From Nostoc sphaeroides (GTDB taxonomy: Bacteria > Cyanobacteriota > Cyanobacteriia > Cyanobacteriales > Nostocaceae), in contig NZ_CP031941.1 in assembly GCF_003443655.1 (NCBI RefSeq), positions 5,295,001 to 5,359,000 of the forward strand: 64,000 nt of DNA, given 5' to 3'. Of this stretch, positions 43,712-51,336 are shown piece by piece; within the stretch, counting starts at the first letter, position 1; each line of letters opens with the position of its first letter. A program made the position numbers and the translations under genes. The notes beneath the pieces are model-generated. The model was not told the origin of the DNA. It ran no database searches and saw only the letters and a list, made by a program, of their open reading frames with translations.

Positions 43712-43860
43712 TTAGAGGATGTTTGAAAAGGGTCGGCTTGAGCCTCAAGTGCGACTCAGGGGTGGGATCTCAAATCCCAAAACTCCTATTCTCTCGTAGC
43801 AGTTTCTCGGTAGCCAGGGTAGTGAAACACACGCTGAAGGACTTTTCAAACATCCTCTTA
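43712..43860. mobile_element. 143-bp MITE with GAGGATGTTTGAAAAG ends
   Basis: The element is 43715-43857. The ends GAGGATGTTTGAAAAG and CTTTTCAAACATCCTC are perfect inverted repeats; TTA flanks both sides. End sequence and 3-bp duplication resemble IS5-group elements (inference). A second 143-bp element with similar ends is at 61831-61973. Frames inside are not genes. Confidence 0.8.
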
Positions 43861-44012
43861 GTCCCAATACTGCGTAGGTTTTGCATAAAAAATAGAAATG
43901 TGTAGGTTGGGTTGAGGAACGAAACCCAAAATTTTCCTGGGTTTGTTGGGTAACGCATTGCCTCAACCAAACCTACGAATATTCAAAACCTACGCAGTAT
44001 TGCCCTTAGTCC
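43855..44012. mobile_element. 138-bp MITE (CAATAC family), third full copy
   Basis: The element is 43865-44002 with perfect 19-bp ends CAATACTGCGTAGGTTTTG and CAAAACCTACGCAGTATTG. The flanks are CTCTTAGTCC and CCCTTAGTCC (9 of 10 identical). It inserted 7 bp beyond the end of the preceding MITE, in sequence that includes that MITE's target duplication, so it is the younger of the two. Confidence 0.85.
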
Positions 44013-44062
44013 CCCTTAAAAAGGGGGAAAAATAAGCCCCCCTTTTTAAGAGGGGTTAGGGG
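44003..44062. repeat. CCCCCTTAAAAAGGGGG palindromic repeat
   Basis: CCCCCTTAAAAAGGGGG and GCCCCCCTTTTTAAGAGGGG hairpins ending in GGGGGATC. The same flank (GATCCCCCTTA...GTCCCCCTTAAAA) surrounds the MITE at 61831-61973. Confidence 0.7.
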
Positions 44063-44156
44063 GATCGACTCTTAACCGAGCAGTATTGGAACGAGTCGTA
44101 CTTTGCATTACCGTCGCATCTTAACCCAATCTCGTGAATTGTTAACGCATCGACCT

Positions 44157-44282
44157 ACAATGCAATTGTATTGACTAACAATGCAATTGCATTGACTAAC
44201 AATGCAATTGTATCGACTAACAATGCCATTGTATCGACTAACAATGCCATTGTATCGACTGACAATGGCATTGTATCGACCG
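44157..44282. repeat. six tandem 21-bp repeats with palindromic cores
   Basis: Six exact-length units of ACAATGCAATTGTATTGACTA type, drifting left to right (…TATCGACTA, …TATCGACCG). Each contains CAATG-N-CATTG or CAATG-C-AATTG, an 11-bp near-palindrome. A seventh, degenerate unit may precede (44137-44156). The array lies between the MITE cluster and a minus-strand gene; no ORF reads through it sensibly. Confidence 0.9.
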
Positions 44283-44380
44283 ACAAAAATTAACCTGCTC
44301 TTTGTTTAATCTTTGGGATAAGTCCAAAGAGCAAGTAAGTGTGGAGCATCAGCTTTGCTTTAATTCTCAAACGAATGTTA

Positions 44381-44480
44381 GCGCGATGCCTACGGTGGTC
44401 ACTAAGCGCAGCCGTACCCCTACGGGGAAGCAAGCTACGCGCAGCGTCTCGTAGAGAAGCGCGGACTACGCCTACGCCTT
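44381..44480. repeat. CTACG-rich Nostoc-type repeat
   Basis: Nested short palindromes (CCCCTACGGGG, GCTACGCGCAGC, TCTCGTAGAGA, GCGTAGGC-type). A piece of the same family is at about 8443-8470, inside the Uma2-like remnant. Confidence 0.65.
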
Positions 44481-44530
44481 TTCTATCAGGTGCGTTAAGC
44501 TACTGTTAACGCACCACCCTAACCCGAAAA

Positions 44531-45679
44531 CTACTTAGGCAAAATTTGCCGTAGTGCTGCTAAAAGTTGGTCAACACTTTCCTTACGACTATTAAAGCCC
44601 ATCAACCCGACGCGCCAAACAAGACCTGCTAGTTCGCCAAGACCACCGCCAATTTCAATATTATATTCATTGAGTAACTGCCGAGCGATCGCTTTCCCAT
44701 CTACCCCTGTTGGAATGCAGACAGTAGTCAGCGTTGGTAGTCTATATTCTTGCTCAACGTGCATACTCAGCCCTAAGCTTTCCAACCCTTCCCAGAGATA
44801 TTCTACGTTTTTCTGATGACGCTGCCAGGAGTTTGCTAATCCCTCTTCTGCAAGCAAACGTAATGCTTCCCGCAATGCATAATATAAATTAATCGGTGCT
44901 GTGTGGTGATAGGTGCGTTCAGCGCCCCAATACTTACCCAGTAACAACATATCCAAATACCAGTTTGCAACCTTTGTTTGACGCTGTTGCAATTTCTCAA
45001 CGGCACGCGGACTCATTGTAAAAGGCGAAGCACCAGGCGGGCAACCCAACCCTTTTTGGCTACAACTATAGGCTAAGTCAACTCCCCAAGCATCCAAAAA
45101 CAAGGGGACACCACCCAAACTTGTGACTGAATCAACTAACAACAAAGTGCCAAATTCATCACACAAATCAGCGACACCTTCCAATGGTTGACGTGCGCCG
45201 GTGGAAGTTTCGGCATGAACTAGAGCTAAAATAGTAGGACGATGAGTTTTTAAGGCAGTTTGGAGTTCATCTAGATTGAAAACTTGTCCCCAAGGTTTGG
45301 TAATGGTTCGCACATCCGCCCCATAACGTCCAGCCATATCCACAAGGCGATTACCGAAATAACCAGCTACACCAATTAAAACCACATCACCGGGTTCTAC
45401 AGCATTGGCGATGGTTGCTTCCATTGCGGCTGTTCCCGTACCACTGACTGCAATGGTGAGTGGGTTTTCTGTTTGCCATACGTAGCGTAGCAACGACTGA
45501 ATTTCATCCATCAGTGCGAGAAAAGCCGGATCAAGATGCCCAACTGGTGAGGTATTCATCGCCTGGAGAACTGCGGGATGGGCATTGGAAGGCCCAGGCC
45601 CCAACAGCAGACGGGATGGAATTTCTAACGGTGTGAGTTGCAAGCGCCCAGAGTCGTTGATTGAAATTGTTTGCGTCAT
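44531..45679 (-). CDS. class-V PLP aminotransferase (alanine/serine-glyoxylate type)
   Basis: 382 residues. N-terminal RLLLGPGPSNAHPAVLQAM and the cofactor-binding AVSGTGTAAMEA fit the family. The Schiff-base lysine is in YSCSQKGLGCPPGAS (about 200). It is of the AGT/SGAT group, which in cyanobacteria removes photorespiratory glyoxylate using alanine or serine. The same family was historically labelled 'soluble hydrogenase 42 kDa subunit', which is misleading. The start is ATG 45679. Monocistronic. Confidence 0.9.
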   Translation of the reverse strand: MTQTISINDSGRLQLTPLEIPSRLLLGPGPSNAHPAVLQAMNTSPVGHLDPAFLALMDEIQSLLRYVWQTENPLTIAVSGTGTAAMEATIANAVEPGDVVLIGVAGYFGNRLVDMAGRYGADVRTITKPWGQVFNLDELQTALKTHRPTILALVHAETSTGARQPLEGVADLCDEFGTLLLVDSVTSLGGVPLFLDAWGVDLAYSCSQKGLGCPPGASPFTMSPRAVEKLQQRQTKVANWYLDMLLLGKYWGAERTYHHTAPINLYYALREALRLLAEEGLANSWQRHQKNVEYLWEGLESLGLSMHVEQEYRLPTLTTVCIPTGVDGKAIARQLLNEYNIEIGGGLGELAGLVWRVGLMGFNSRKESVDQLLAALRQILPK

Positions 45680-45822
45680 AAACTGTTTTCGCCTAGATGA
45701 TACTTACCGGATCATAGAGCGATCGCATCACCCATGTTTTAGCGAATCTGTCATTTGCTAGAAGATGCCATTACGGCAAAATGTGCGAGAGTATACTTAT
45801 TCACTTACCCGGATACATAATT

Positions 45823-46212
45823 ATGGTTTTTGCTGGCAAACGACCAAATAATTTAGGTATTAGCAACGGTAAATTAGCACCCTGCCCTAATTCTCCTAAC
45901 TGTGTTTCTAGTCAGAGTACAGATGCAGTTCACAAAATTGCACCACTTACTTTTACATCTACCACAGAAGAAGCGATTAGTAATCTTAAACAGATTATTG
46001 AATCCTTACCAAGAACTAAAATAATTACCGAAAGCCAAGATTATTTATATGCAGAATTTAAAAGCGCTTTACTGGGATTTGTGGATGATGTAGAATTCTA
46101 TCTAGATCGGAATGCTAATGTTATCCAAGTACGTTCGGCTTCACGCTTAGGTCAAAGCGATTTGGGTGTTAATCGTCAACGAATAGAAACGATTAGAGCG
46201 AAGTTAAAATAA
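45823..46212 (+). CDS. DUF1499 family protein
   Basis: 129 residues with the DUF1499 signature CPNSPNCVSSQ near the N-terminus, then PLTFTSTTEEAISNLKQIIE, YLYAEFKSALLGFVDDVEFY and the closing SASRLGQSDLGVNRQRIETI. The family has unknown function and is widespread in bacteria and plastids. A longer frame from 45781 has no ribosome-binding site and no added homology, so ATG 45823 (MVFAGKRPNN) is used. Intact and monocistronic. Confidence 0.88.
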   Translation: MVFAGKRPNNLGISNGKLAPCPNSPNCVSSQSTDAVHKIAPLTFTSTTEEAISNLKQIIESLPRTKIITESQDYLYAEFKSALLGFVDDVEFYLDRNANVIQVRSASRLGQSDLGVNRQRIETIRAKLK

Positions 46213-46287
46213 GTATTATTTTGTTAAAGGGTTAAATTGGGAGCGCTGTTGCAAATTCCGTTCCCTCTCCCAGTTGAGAATTACAAC

Positions 46288-46394
46288 TATAGCGGTTCTC
46301 GTTTACGTGAGGTACACCCGTAGGGGCACGGCACTGCCGTGCCCTTACACCTCGTGATATAATCTTGTACCGCATCTGAATGGGAACCACTATA
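46288..46394. repeat. 107-bp inverted-repeat element
   Basis: The ends TATAGCGGTTCTC and GGGAACCACTATA are imperfect inverted repeats. The core is GTAGGGGCACGGCACTGCCG, then TGCCCTTAC, a palindrome. A fragment of this family interrupts the FAD-protein remnant at about 51060-51105. Confidence 0.7.
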
Positions 46395-46482
46395 ATGCGA
46401 CTACGTTCGAGGTTATTGAGAAGAAAATCTTTTTCTTGACATGATGGGGACGCCGTGCAGATTGGGCGATATCGCTAAAAAA

Positions 46483-46690
46483 TCAAGCTGAGTTCAGAAA
46501 CCACTCAAAATAGCTAATTTCTGGGACTACACCTATTGTTACTGGTAAAACCGAAACTCCTAGTCCACGCGATACGTACAGGGCGATGGCACCATCTCGA
46601 TACCAACCACTGACATAACGTCCGCTACCAGGCGGACGTAAAGGAGCAAAGCGGGTTCTCCAAAGGATAGCAACTAGAGTACGATTTCTA
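46483..46690 (-). pseudogene. C-terminal remnant of a metallophosphoesterase
   Basis: The minus strand reads about 65 residues to TGA at 46483-46485: RFAPLRPPGSGRYVSGWY, then IALYVSRGLGVSVLPV and PEISYFEW. The 'YVSRGLG' and 'PEI' elements are typical of the C-terminus of calcineurin-like phosphoesterases of the YkuE type. The first 200 or so residues are missing; the frame fades at about 46690, where the next gene starts on the other strand, so a deletion junction is likely there. Confidence 0.6.
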
Positions 46691-46717
46691 ATCTATACGG
46701 CTTGGTGCAAGATATTT

Positions 46718-47386
46718 GTGAAACTTAATTTATTTAAAAATTTTGACCCCCGCCCCAGACTGATAATTGCTATCGGGCTAGCTGGATTAGTTTCAATAAT
46801 TCTTCCGTCTTGGCTGCACTTACCTACTCGCATTCTCTGCGCTTGGAACTCCGGTGCTGACTTTTTCTTAGCTGTAACCTGGTGGAAGATGATCAAAGCT
46901 ACCCCAGACAAAATTCGCCGTTATGCTGAGAATGAATATGAAGGACATTTAGCTATATTTATGCTGGTGATAGCTGCGGCTTGTGCTAGTGTTTTAGCGA
47001 TCGGGTTTTTGCTAACTAATAAAAAAGGGTTGTCAACAATTCTGCTTAACCTACATGTCATACTTTCAATTATGACCATTGTTGGTTCCTGGTTACTAGT
47101 GCATACGATGTTTGCAGTGCAATATGCACACAGTTATTACAAATATATTAATCGTAATAATAGTGAAGAAATCATTGGAGGTTTAGATTTTCCTAATAAC
47201 GACTATCCAGACTATTGGGAGTTTTTATATTATTCATTTGTAATTGGCATGACTAGTCAAGTTTCAGATGTGGAGACGAGATCGCGAGAGATGAGGCGCT
47301 TGACTCTGTTACATAGCATATTGTCCTTCTTTTTCAATACCACTATTTTAGCTATGACTATTAATATCATTGCATCGCTGATTTAA
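46718..47386 (+). CDS. DUF1345 membrane protein
   Basis: 222 residues, five to six TM helices (about 14-32, 38-58, 78-100, 108-130, 168-182, 198-220), with PTRILCAWNSGADFFLAVTW and YWEFLYYSFVIGMTSQVSDV, both characteristic of DUF1345. Function unknown. The start is GTG 46718, close to the apparent deletion junction with the phosphoesterase remnant; the promoter region may therefore be novel. It is followed 30 bp later by the AAC(6')-like gene, same strand. Confidence 0.85.
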   Translation: MKLNLFKNFDPRPRLIIAIGLAGLVSIILPSWLHLPTRILCAWNSGADFFLAVTWWKMIKATPDKIRRYAENEYEGHLAIFMLVIAAACASVLAIGFLLTNKKGLSTILLNLHVILSIMTIVGSWLLVHTMFAVQYAHSYYKYINRNNSEEIIGGLDFPNNDYPDYWEFLYYSFVIGMTSQVSDVETRSREMRRLTLLHSILSFFFNTTILAMTINIIASLI

Positions 47387-47416
47387 AAAGTATAGCTAGA
47401 AAAATATACACAGGAA

Positions 47417-47992
47417 ATGCTAATTGAACAAGATGAAATTGCTATTCGTCTAATGCAAGATGAAATATATGATTATCAGTTGATGGCAAAATGGTTAACT
47501 GATGCACAAGTTTTGAAATTTTATGAGGGAAGAGATAATCCTTTTGATTTAGAAAGAATTATAGAAACGTACAAACCTATGATCAAGGGAGATGACCCGG
47601 TTGTTCCGTGTCTGTTCTATTATCAAAATATCCCCATTGGTTATTTGCAGTATTGTGCGCTCAATGATTTATCCCAAACCGATAGACAATTGTATCATCT
47701 CGATCAAACTGATCGCGTCTACGGAATTGACTTGTTCATAGGCGAAACCGACTATTGGAACAAGGGAATTGGTACAAAAATCTTGTTAGCAATTATCAGT
47801 TATCTTTTTGAACAGCGACAAGCTCATAAAATTGTCATAGATCCTCATGTTGACAATCCTCGCGCTATCCGTTGCTATGAAAAATCTGGTTTTGTCAAAG
47901 TAAAGCTATTGCCTGCCCATGAGCTACATGAAGGGAAATACTCAGATTGTTGGCTCATGGCAATAGACCAAAAGAATCCATTGCACTCCTAA
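47417..47992 (+). CDS. AAC(6')-type aminoglycoside N-acetyltransferase homologue
   Basis: 191-residue GNAT protein. Segments VYGIDLFIGETDYWNKGIGT, PHVDNPRAIRCYEKSGF and LPAHELHEGKYSDCWLM align closely with the acetyltransferase part of the bifunctional AAC(6')-Ie enzyme (GMDQFIGEPNYWSKGIGT, NNPRAIRAYQKSGF, LPEHELHEGKKEDCYLM, from memory). The opening WLTDAQVLKFYEGRDNPFDL also matches. Whether it modifies aminoglycosides in vivo is untested; chromosomal homologues often have other roles. ATG 47417, likely co-transcribed with DUF1345. Confidence 0.85.
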   Translation: MLIEQDEIAIRLMQDEIYDYQLMAKWLTDAQVLKFYEGRDNPFDLERIIETYKPMIKGDDPVVPCLFYYQNIPIGYLQYCALNDLSQTDRQLYHLDQTDRVYGIDLFIGETDYWNKGIGTKILLAIISYLFEQRQAHKIVIDPHVDNPRAIRCYEKSGFVKVKLLPAHELHEGKYSDCWLMAIDQKNPLHS

Positions 47993-48038
47993 TTTATGCA
48001 TCACGACTGGTAAGTTGGTATGAGACGATGTTACAAAA

Positions 48039-48203
48039 TTAACTCGCGTGTTCCCAGTCACTGAGTAACTCATGCTGTTGTACAGTTTCCTTGCATTGGC
48101 GGAATGGTACTTTAGGAGTACCAATACTAATGCCAGGAAAAGACTGTTTTTTTGTCTTGCTGGGTCTATTTTCTTGTGTCGTTGTCAATTGTTGGGTTTT
48201 CAT
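48039..48203 (-). CDS. 54-residue small protein candidate
   Basis: MKTQQLTTTQENRPSKTKKQ, SFPGISIGTPKVPFRQCKET, VQQHELLSDWEHAS: hydrophilic, with a plausible amphipathic end. No Shine-Dalgarno, no known family. The codons look natural and it fills an otherwise empty 346-bp gap. The remainder of 47993-48338 shows nothing. Confidence 0.35.
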   Translation of the reverse strand: MKTQQLTTTQENRPSKTKKQSFPGISIGTPKVPFRQCKETVQQHELLSDWEHAS

Positions 48204-48338
48204 TGGTAAATCAATTTCTGATTAAAATCTCAGCACCAATTTATAACACCAATTCTTAAACGGCAACTTCCACTATAGTTAGCTTATTTCATACAAATAT
48301 TCACAATCTGATTGCATTCAATTTCTTAAAAGTTTTGC

Positions 48339-50798
48339 TCACGCTTGTTTAGCCATTACTGCTAAATTCATCACACATTCAGGAAATTGCCGCTTTAATG
48401 CTGGAAAAACCGGACAAGGCGCTTGTTCTTGTAAATTGTCCGGCTTACTCCAAGTAAAGGGGGCTTTCTGGGCGGCTGACATCCACACCAGACGCTTTGC
48501 TCGTGTCATGGCAACGTAGAGTAAACGATATTCCTCAGATATTTTCAAGTGCTTTGCTTGTTCCCATGCTTGTGTAACATCTGGTATAGTAGATTCTCCG
48601 TGGAGAGCAGCCCGAATTTGGGCGCGGGCTACTTCTGATAAGGTAAAATCCCCTAAGAACTGGCTTTGGGGAGGAACCCAAAATCTCCCAGGAATCAAGT
48701 TTTCGTGCAGAAAGGGAAGAAACACATAGTCCCAATCTAGCCCTTTGGCTTTGTGCATTGTAATAATAGTCAGTTGACCGCGACGAGTGTAACGTTCTTC
48801 CGAATCTTCGGTTTCCACTGGTTCAAACCGTTCGGAACTGACGATTTCACTTAAAGTTGACAGCATTCCCCCCATTGAACTATTGCCTGCTATCTGCTGG
48901 TTTACCCGTTCTGCAAGTTTGTCAGCAGTTGCTAATTCTGCCTGGTCGTAATTTAAGGTCAAGGCGAGAAAGGAAATTAGCTGGTACAGGGGCAATTCCA
49001 AGCGGGCGCGAAGTAAATTGCGACACAAACGAGCAGCTTTTTGGACTGTTTCTGGCTGAGGTGCTGCTAGGGGGCCAGGATACAAAAATTCTTCTGGGAG
49101 ACTAGCAAGGGCGTTAAGGTCTTGAGTAGGAATTAACTGGCGCTGTACTAATGCTTCTAGCGCGGCTTTGAGGTAATCGGGGGAGTGGGGGCGATCGCAA
49201 AATTGCAGTAATGCTAAAATCTCTTGGGGAACATGGGAACGGCGATCGCGTTCTCCCACATCATAAAGTGTAATATTATACTCTTTGCACACAGGTGTTA
49301 GAGCTTCTGCTAACCATCGTCCTTGGCGATTTTCTCGCACTAAAATCGCTGCACTTTGTTCTGTTGGGTCTTCACCAAATAAGTCAATTACTCTTTGAGA
49401 TAACAATTCAACCGTATGATGGATGTCACGCGGGGTATAAAGTTCTAATCCCCGTCCTATTGGTTCTGGGTTGGCGTTATCTTGCGGATCACCAACTTCA
49501 ACAGGGCGAATTGTCTGCAAGCGAAATGGTACTTGTCGGTTGTCAGGAGTCTGTTGTCCGTTATTCGTTTTTGCTAACGACTGATTATTGATCCATTTGA
49601 GAGCAAAGTTAGCAGCTTCAATAATAATTCTAGTACTGCGACCGGCTTGATCCATCGTTGCCAATCGTTTGATGCGATCGCACTCTTCGCAAAATTGCCG
49701 AAAATAAATCGGATCGGCTGGGGTAAAAGTAGAGTTAATCGCTTGGTTGGGATCACCAACTCGGACTAAGTTGAGTGGGGAGTTAGGAGAGACGCGATGA
49801 ATCGCGTCTGTACAAGGGTCAGCAGTAGAGACGCGATTTATCGCGTCTGTTAGGAGTAAAGAATTATCTCCCCCATCACTTGCCAAAATTTCTAACAATT
49901 GCGTCTGAAGAGGGCTAGAATCTTGGGCTTCGTCTTCAAAGACGGCGAAAACTTGGTTTTGCTCAATGCGACGGGCGCTGTCGTTTTCTAAAACGCGCAG
50001 TGCGGCTAAAATCATATCATCGTAGTCGATGAAATCACGCGATCGCATTAAGTTTTGATATTGCTCATACAATCCCGCCGCTATGCTCAAAATTGTATAT
50101 TCGTCTGTGGTTTGTTTACTCCACTCCCGCAATTTTTCTGGCGATATCCCAGAACTTTTTGCTTCATGAATTACCGTATTAGCTAATTCCGGCAATACTT
50201 CTGTTCGTAGCACCGATTGGCGACGCAACCTTTCTGTCTCTTCTCCGTCAAATTGATGACCTTCTAATAACCGTAAATATATTGCTGGATTATTTGCAAT
50301 CCATTGCTCTACAGCTGTTCGGATAAAACGGTGACTTTGGGTTGGTGTAATTAAGGTGACATTTTGTAACTGCAAACCCGATAAATCAGAATGGCGGCTG
50401 GCAATGTTCAACGCTAGACCATGTAGCGTATAGACAAAAAAGCCCGTCTGAGGTATTGATAATTTCTTTAAGTCTTTGCGGATCTTCGCTTTAATATTGG
50501 CAGCAGCTGAACGAGTAAAGGTAACAACTACTAATTGACGACGCGAGGATGAACGTTCATATTGACGGGCGATCGCGATCGCTGCCGCCGCCGCCATCCC
50601 AGTAGATTTGCCTGCACCGGGAACAGCAGAAATAGCTAGGGGGCCAGATTGCCAGTCAGCCATTTGTTGCTGTCCTGGGCGGAGACTGTTGCGAATTGCG
50701 AGAATTTTCTCCCGCAGAGAAGAAACAGGCGATCGTTCAGACAATTCTGAGTGGAGTGATTCCGAAGGCAAAGCAGCAGTAAAATTAGTGTCTGACAT
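48339..50798 (-). CDS. UvrD/Rep-type superfamily 1 DNA helicase with in-frame repeat insertion
   Basis: 819 residues. Helicase motifs in order: Q/Ia region; Walker A AVPGAGKST (about 57-65); motif II FEDEAQDSS; motif III region VRVGDPNQAI; motif V TMHKAKGLDWDYVFLP; motif VI YRLLYVAMTRAKRL. A 3'-to-5' DNA unwinding enzyme for repair or recombination is expected. Between motif II and motif III, residues about 315-339 (TDAINRVSTADP, CTDAIHRVS) are encoded by two copies of a dispersed intergenic palindrome (49782-49856), in frame and without stops. ATG 50798. Confidence 0.88.
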   Translation of the reverse strand: MSDTNFTAALPSESLHSELSERSPVSSLREKILAIRNSLRPGQQQMADWQSGPLAISAVPGAGKSTGMAAAAAIAIARQYERSSSRRQLVVVTFTRSAAANIKAKIRKDLKKLSIPQTGFFVYTLHGLALNIASRHSDLSGLQLQNVTLITPTQSHRFIRTAVEQWIANNPAIYLRLLEGHQFDGEETERLRRQSVLRTEVLPELANTVIHEAKSSGISPEKLREWSKQTTDEYTILSIAAGLYEQYQNLMRSRDFIDYDDMILAALRVLENDSARRIEQNQVFAVFEDEAQDSSPLQTQLLEILASDGGDNSLLLTDAINRVSTADPCTDAIHRVSPNSPLNLVRVGDPNQAINSTFTPADPIYFRQFCEECDRIKRLATMDQAGRSTRIIIEAANFALKWINNQSLAKTNNGQQTPDNRQVPFRLQTIRPVEVGDPQDNANPEPIGRGLELYTPRDIHHTVELLSQRVIDLFGEDPTEQSAAILVRENRQGRWLAEALTPVCKEYNITLYDVGERDRRSHVPQEILALLQFCDRPHSPDYLKAALEALVQRQLIPTQDLNALASLPEEFLYPGPLAAPQPETVQKAARLCRNLLRARLELPLYQLISFLALTLNYDQAELATADKLAERVNQQIAGNSSMGGMLSTLSEIVSSERFEPVETEDSEERYTRRGQLTIITMHKAKGLDWDYVFLPFLHENLIPGRFWVPPQSQFLGDFTLSEVARAQIRAALHGESTIPDVTQAWEQAKHLKISEEYRLLYVAMTRAKRLVWMSAAQKAPFTWSKPDNLQEQAPCPVFPALKRQFPECVMNLAVMAKQA
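49782..49856. repeat. GACGCGAT(N)ATCGCGTC repeats inside the helicase gene
   Basis: Two palindromic units, GTTAGGAGAGACGCGATGAA..TCTGTACAAG and GTAGAGACGCGATTTATCGC.., identical in style to intergenic copies at 40731-40797 and 55940-56008. Inserted length is a multiple of three. Confidence 0.9.
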
Positions 50799-50915
50799 TA
50801 TAAAATTTTATATTTTAAATTTGGGATTTAATTCCAAAACCGCAGATATGAAAAATCATTGCTGTTTATCTGTGATGACAAATATTTAATTCCAAACCAA
50901 TTAGCTAATAGCTAT

Positions 50916-51089
50916 ATGAAGATACTAACAACAAAGAAAATTATTTTGGTTGGCGGTGGCATCGGTGGCACTGCAACTGCGCTTGCTCTTTACCGGGCTG
51001 GATTTGAACCTATTAGAATAACCCCTAATGATACCACAAAATATTTATGCAAGAGTTCTAACGGTTCTCGTGTGGATGCAACACAGTAG
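50916..51089 (+). pseudogene. N-terminal remnant of an FAD-dependent monooxygenase
   Basis: 57 codons: MKILTTKKIILVGGGIGGTA, TALALYRAGFEPI, then unrelated residues to a stop. GGGIGG is the dinucleotide-binding Rossmann start of PHBH-like FAD monooxygenases, normally about 400 residues. Similarity ends where a repeat like that at 46288 begins (about 51060), so the gene was cut by repeat insertion and the rest deleted. Confidence 0.7.
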
Positions 51090-51128
51090 GGGCACAGCAT
51101 TGCTGATACATGTCAACTTAAGGTAAAA

Positions 51129-51166
51129 GCTATTAGCCAAGGAACTTTAGTTCCTTGGCTAATAGC
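51129..51166. repeat. perfect hairpin
   Basis: GCTATTAGCCAAGGAACT pairs with AGTTCCTTGGCTAATAGC around a 2-nt loop. It shares GGCTAATAGC with the 38881 element. Confidence 0.8.
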
Positions 51167-51208
51167 TAAAGTCTTCTATTGATGACTAAATAATCCGAAA
51201 AATCTCTA

Positions 51209-51335
51209 GTCTATCCAAGTAAAAAAATATTCCATTGCTATTGTTCACTGTTGACCGTTGACGGTTCACGAGTTTTCAGTCAACAGTCAACAGTCAACGA
51301 CTTTAATGTGGAATAATTTATTTTTTGGAGTTCCC
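51209..51335. mobile_element. heptamer-bearing MITE, copy C
   Basis: The right end TTTTTTGGAGTTCCC is intact. The left end is degraded (TCTATCCAAGTAAAAAAATA). It has three CAGTCAA heptamers (51287-51307) opposite a TTGACCGTTGACGG arm. It ends 1 bp from the aqpZ stop codon. Confidence 0.8.
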
Positions 51336-51336
51336 T

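Noticed and set aside
43699..43970. Short ORFs on both strands around 43.7-43.97 kb
   Set aside because: They fall within two MITEs and translate inverted repeats.
44157..44282. 21-bp repeat array considered as CRISPR
   Set aside because: Direct abutting repeats without unique spacers and no cas genes nearby.
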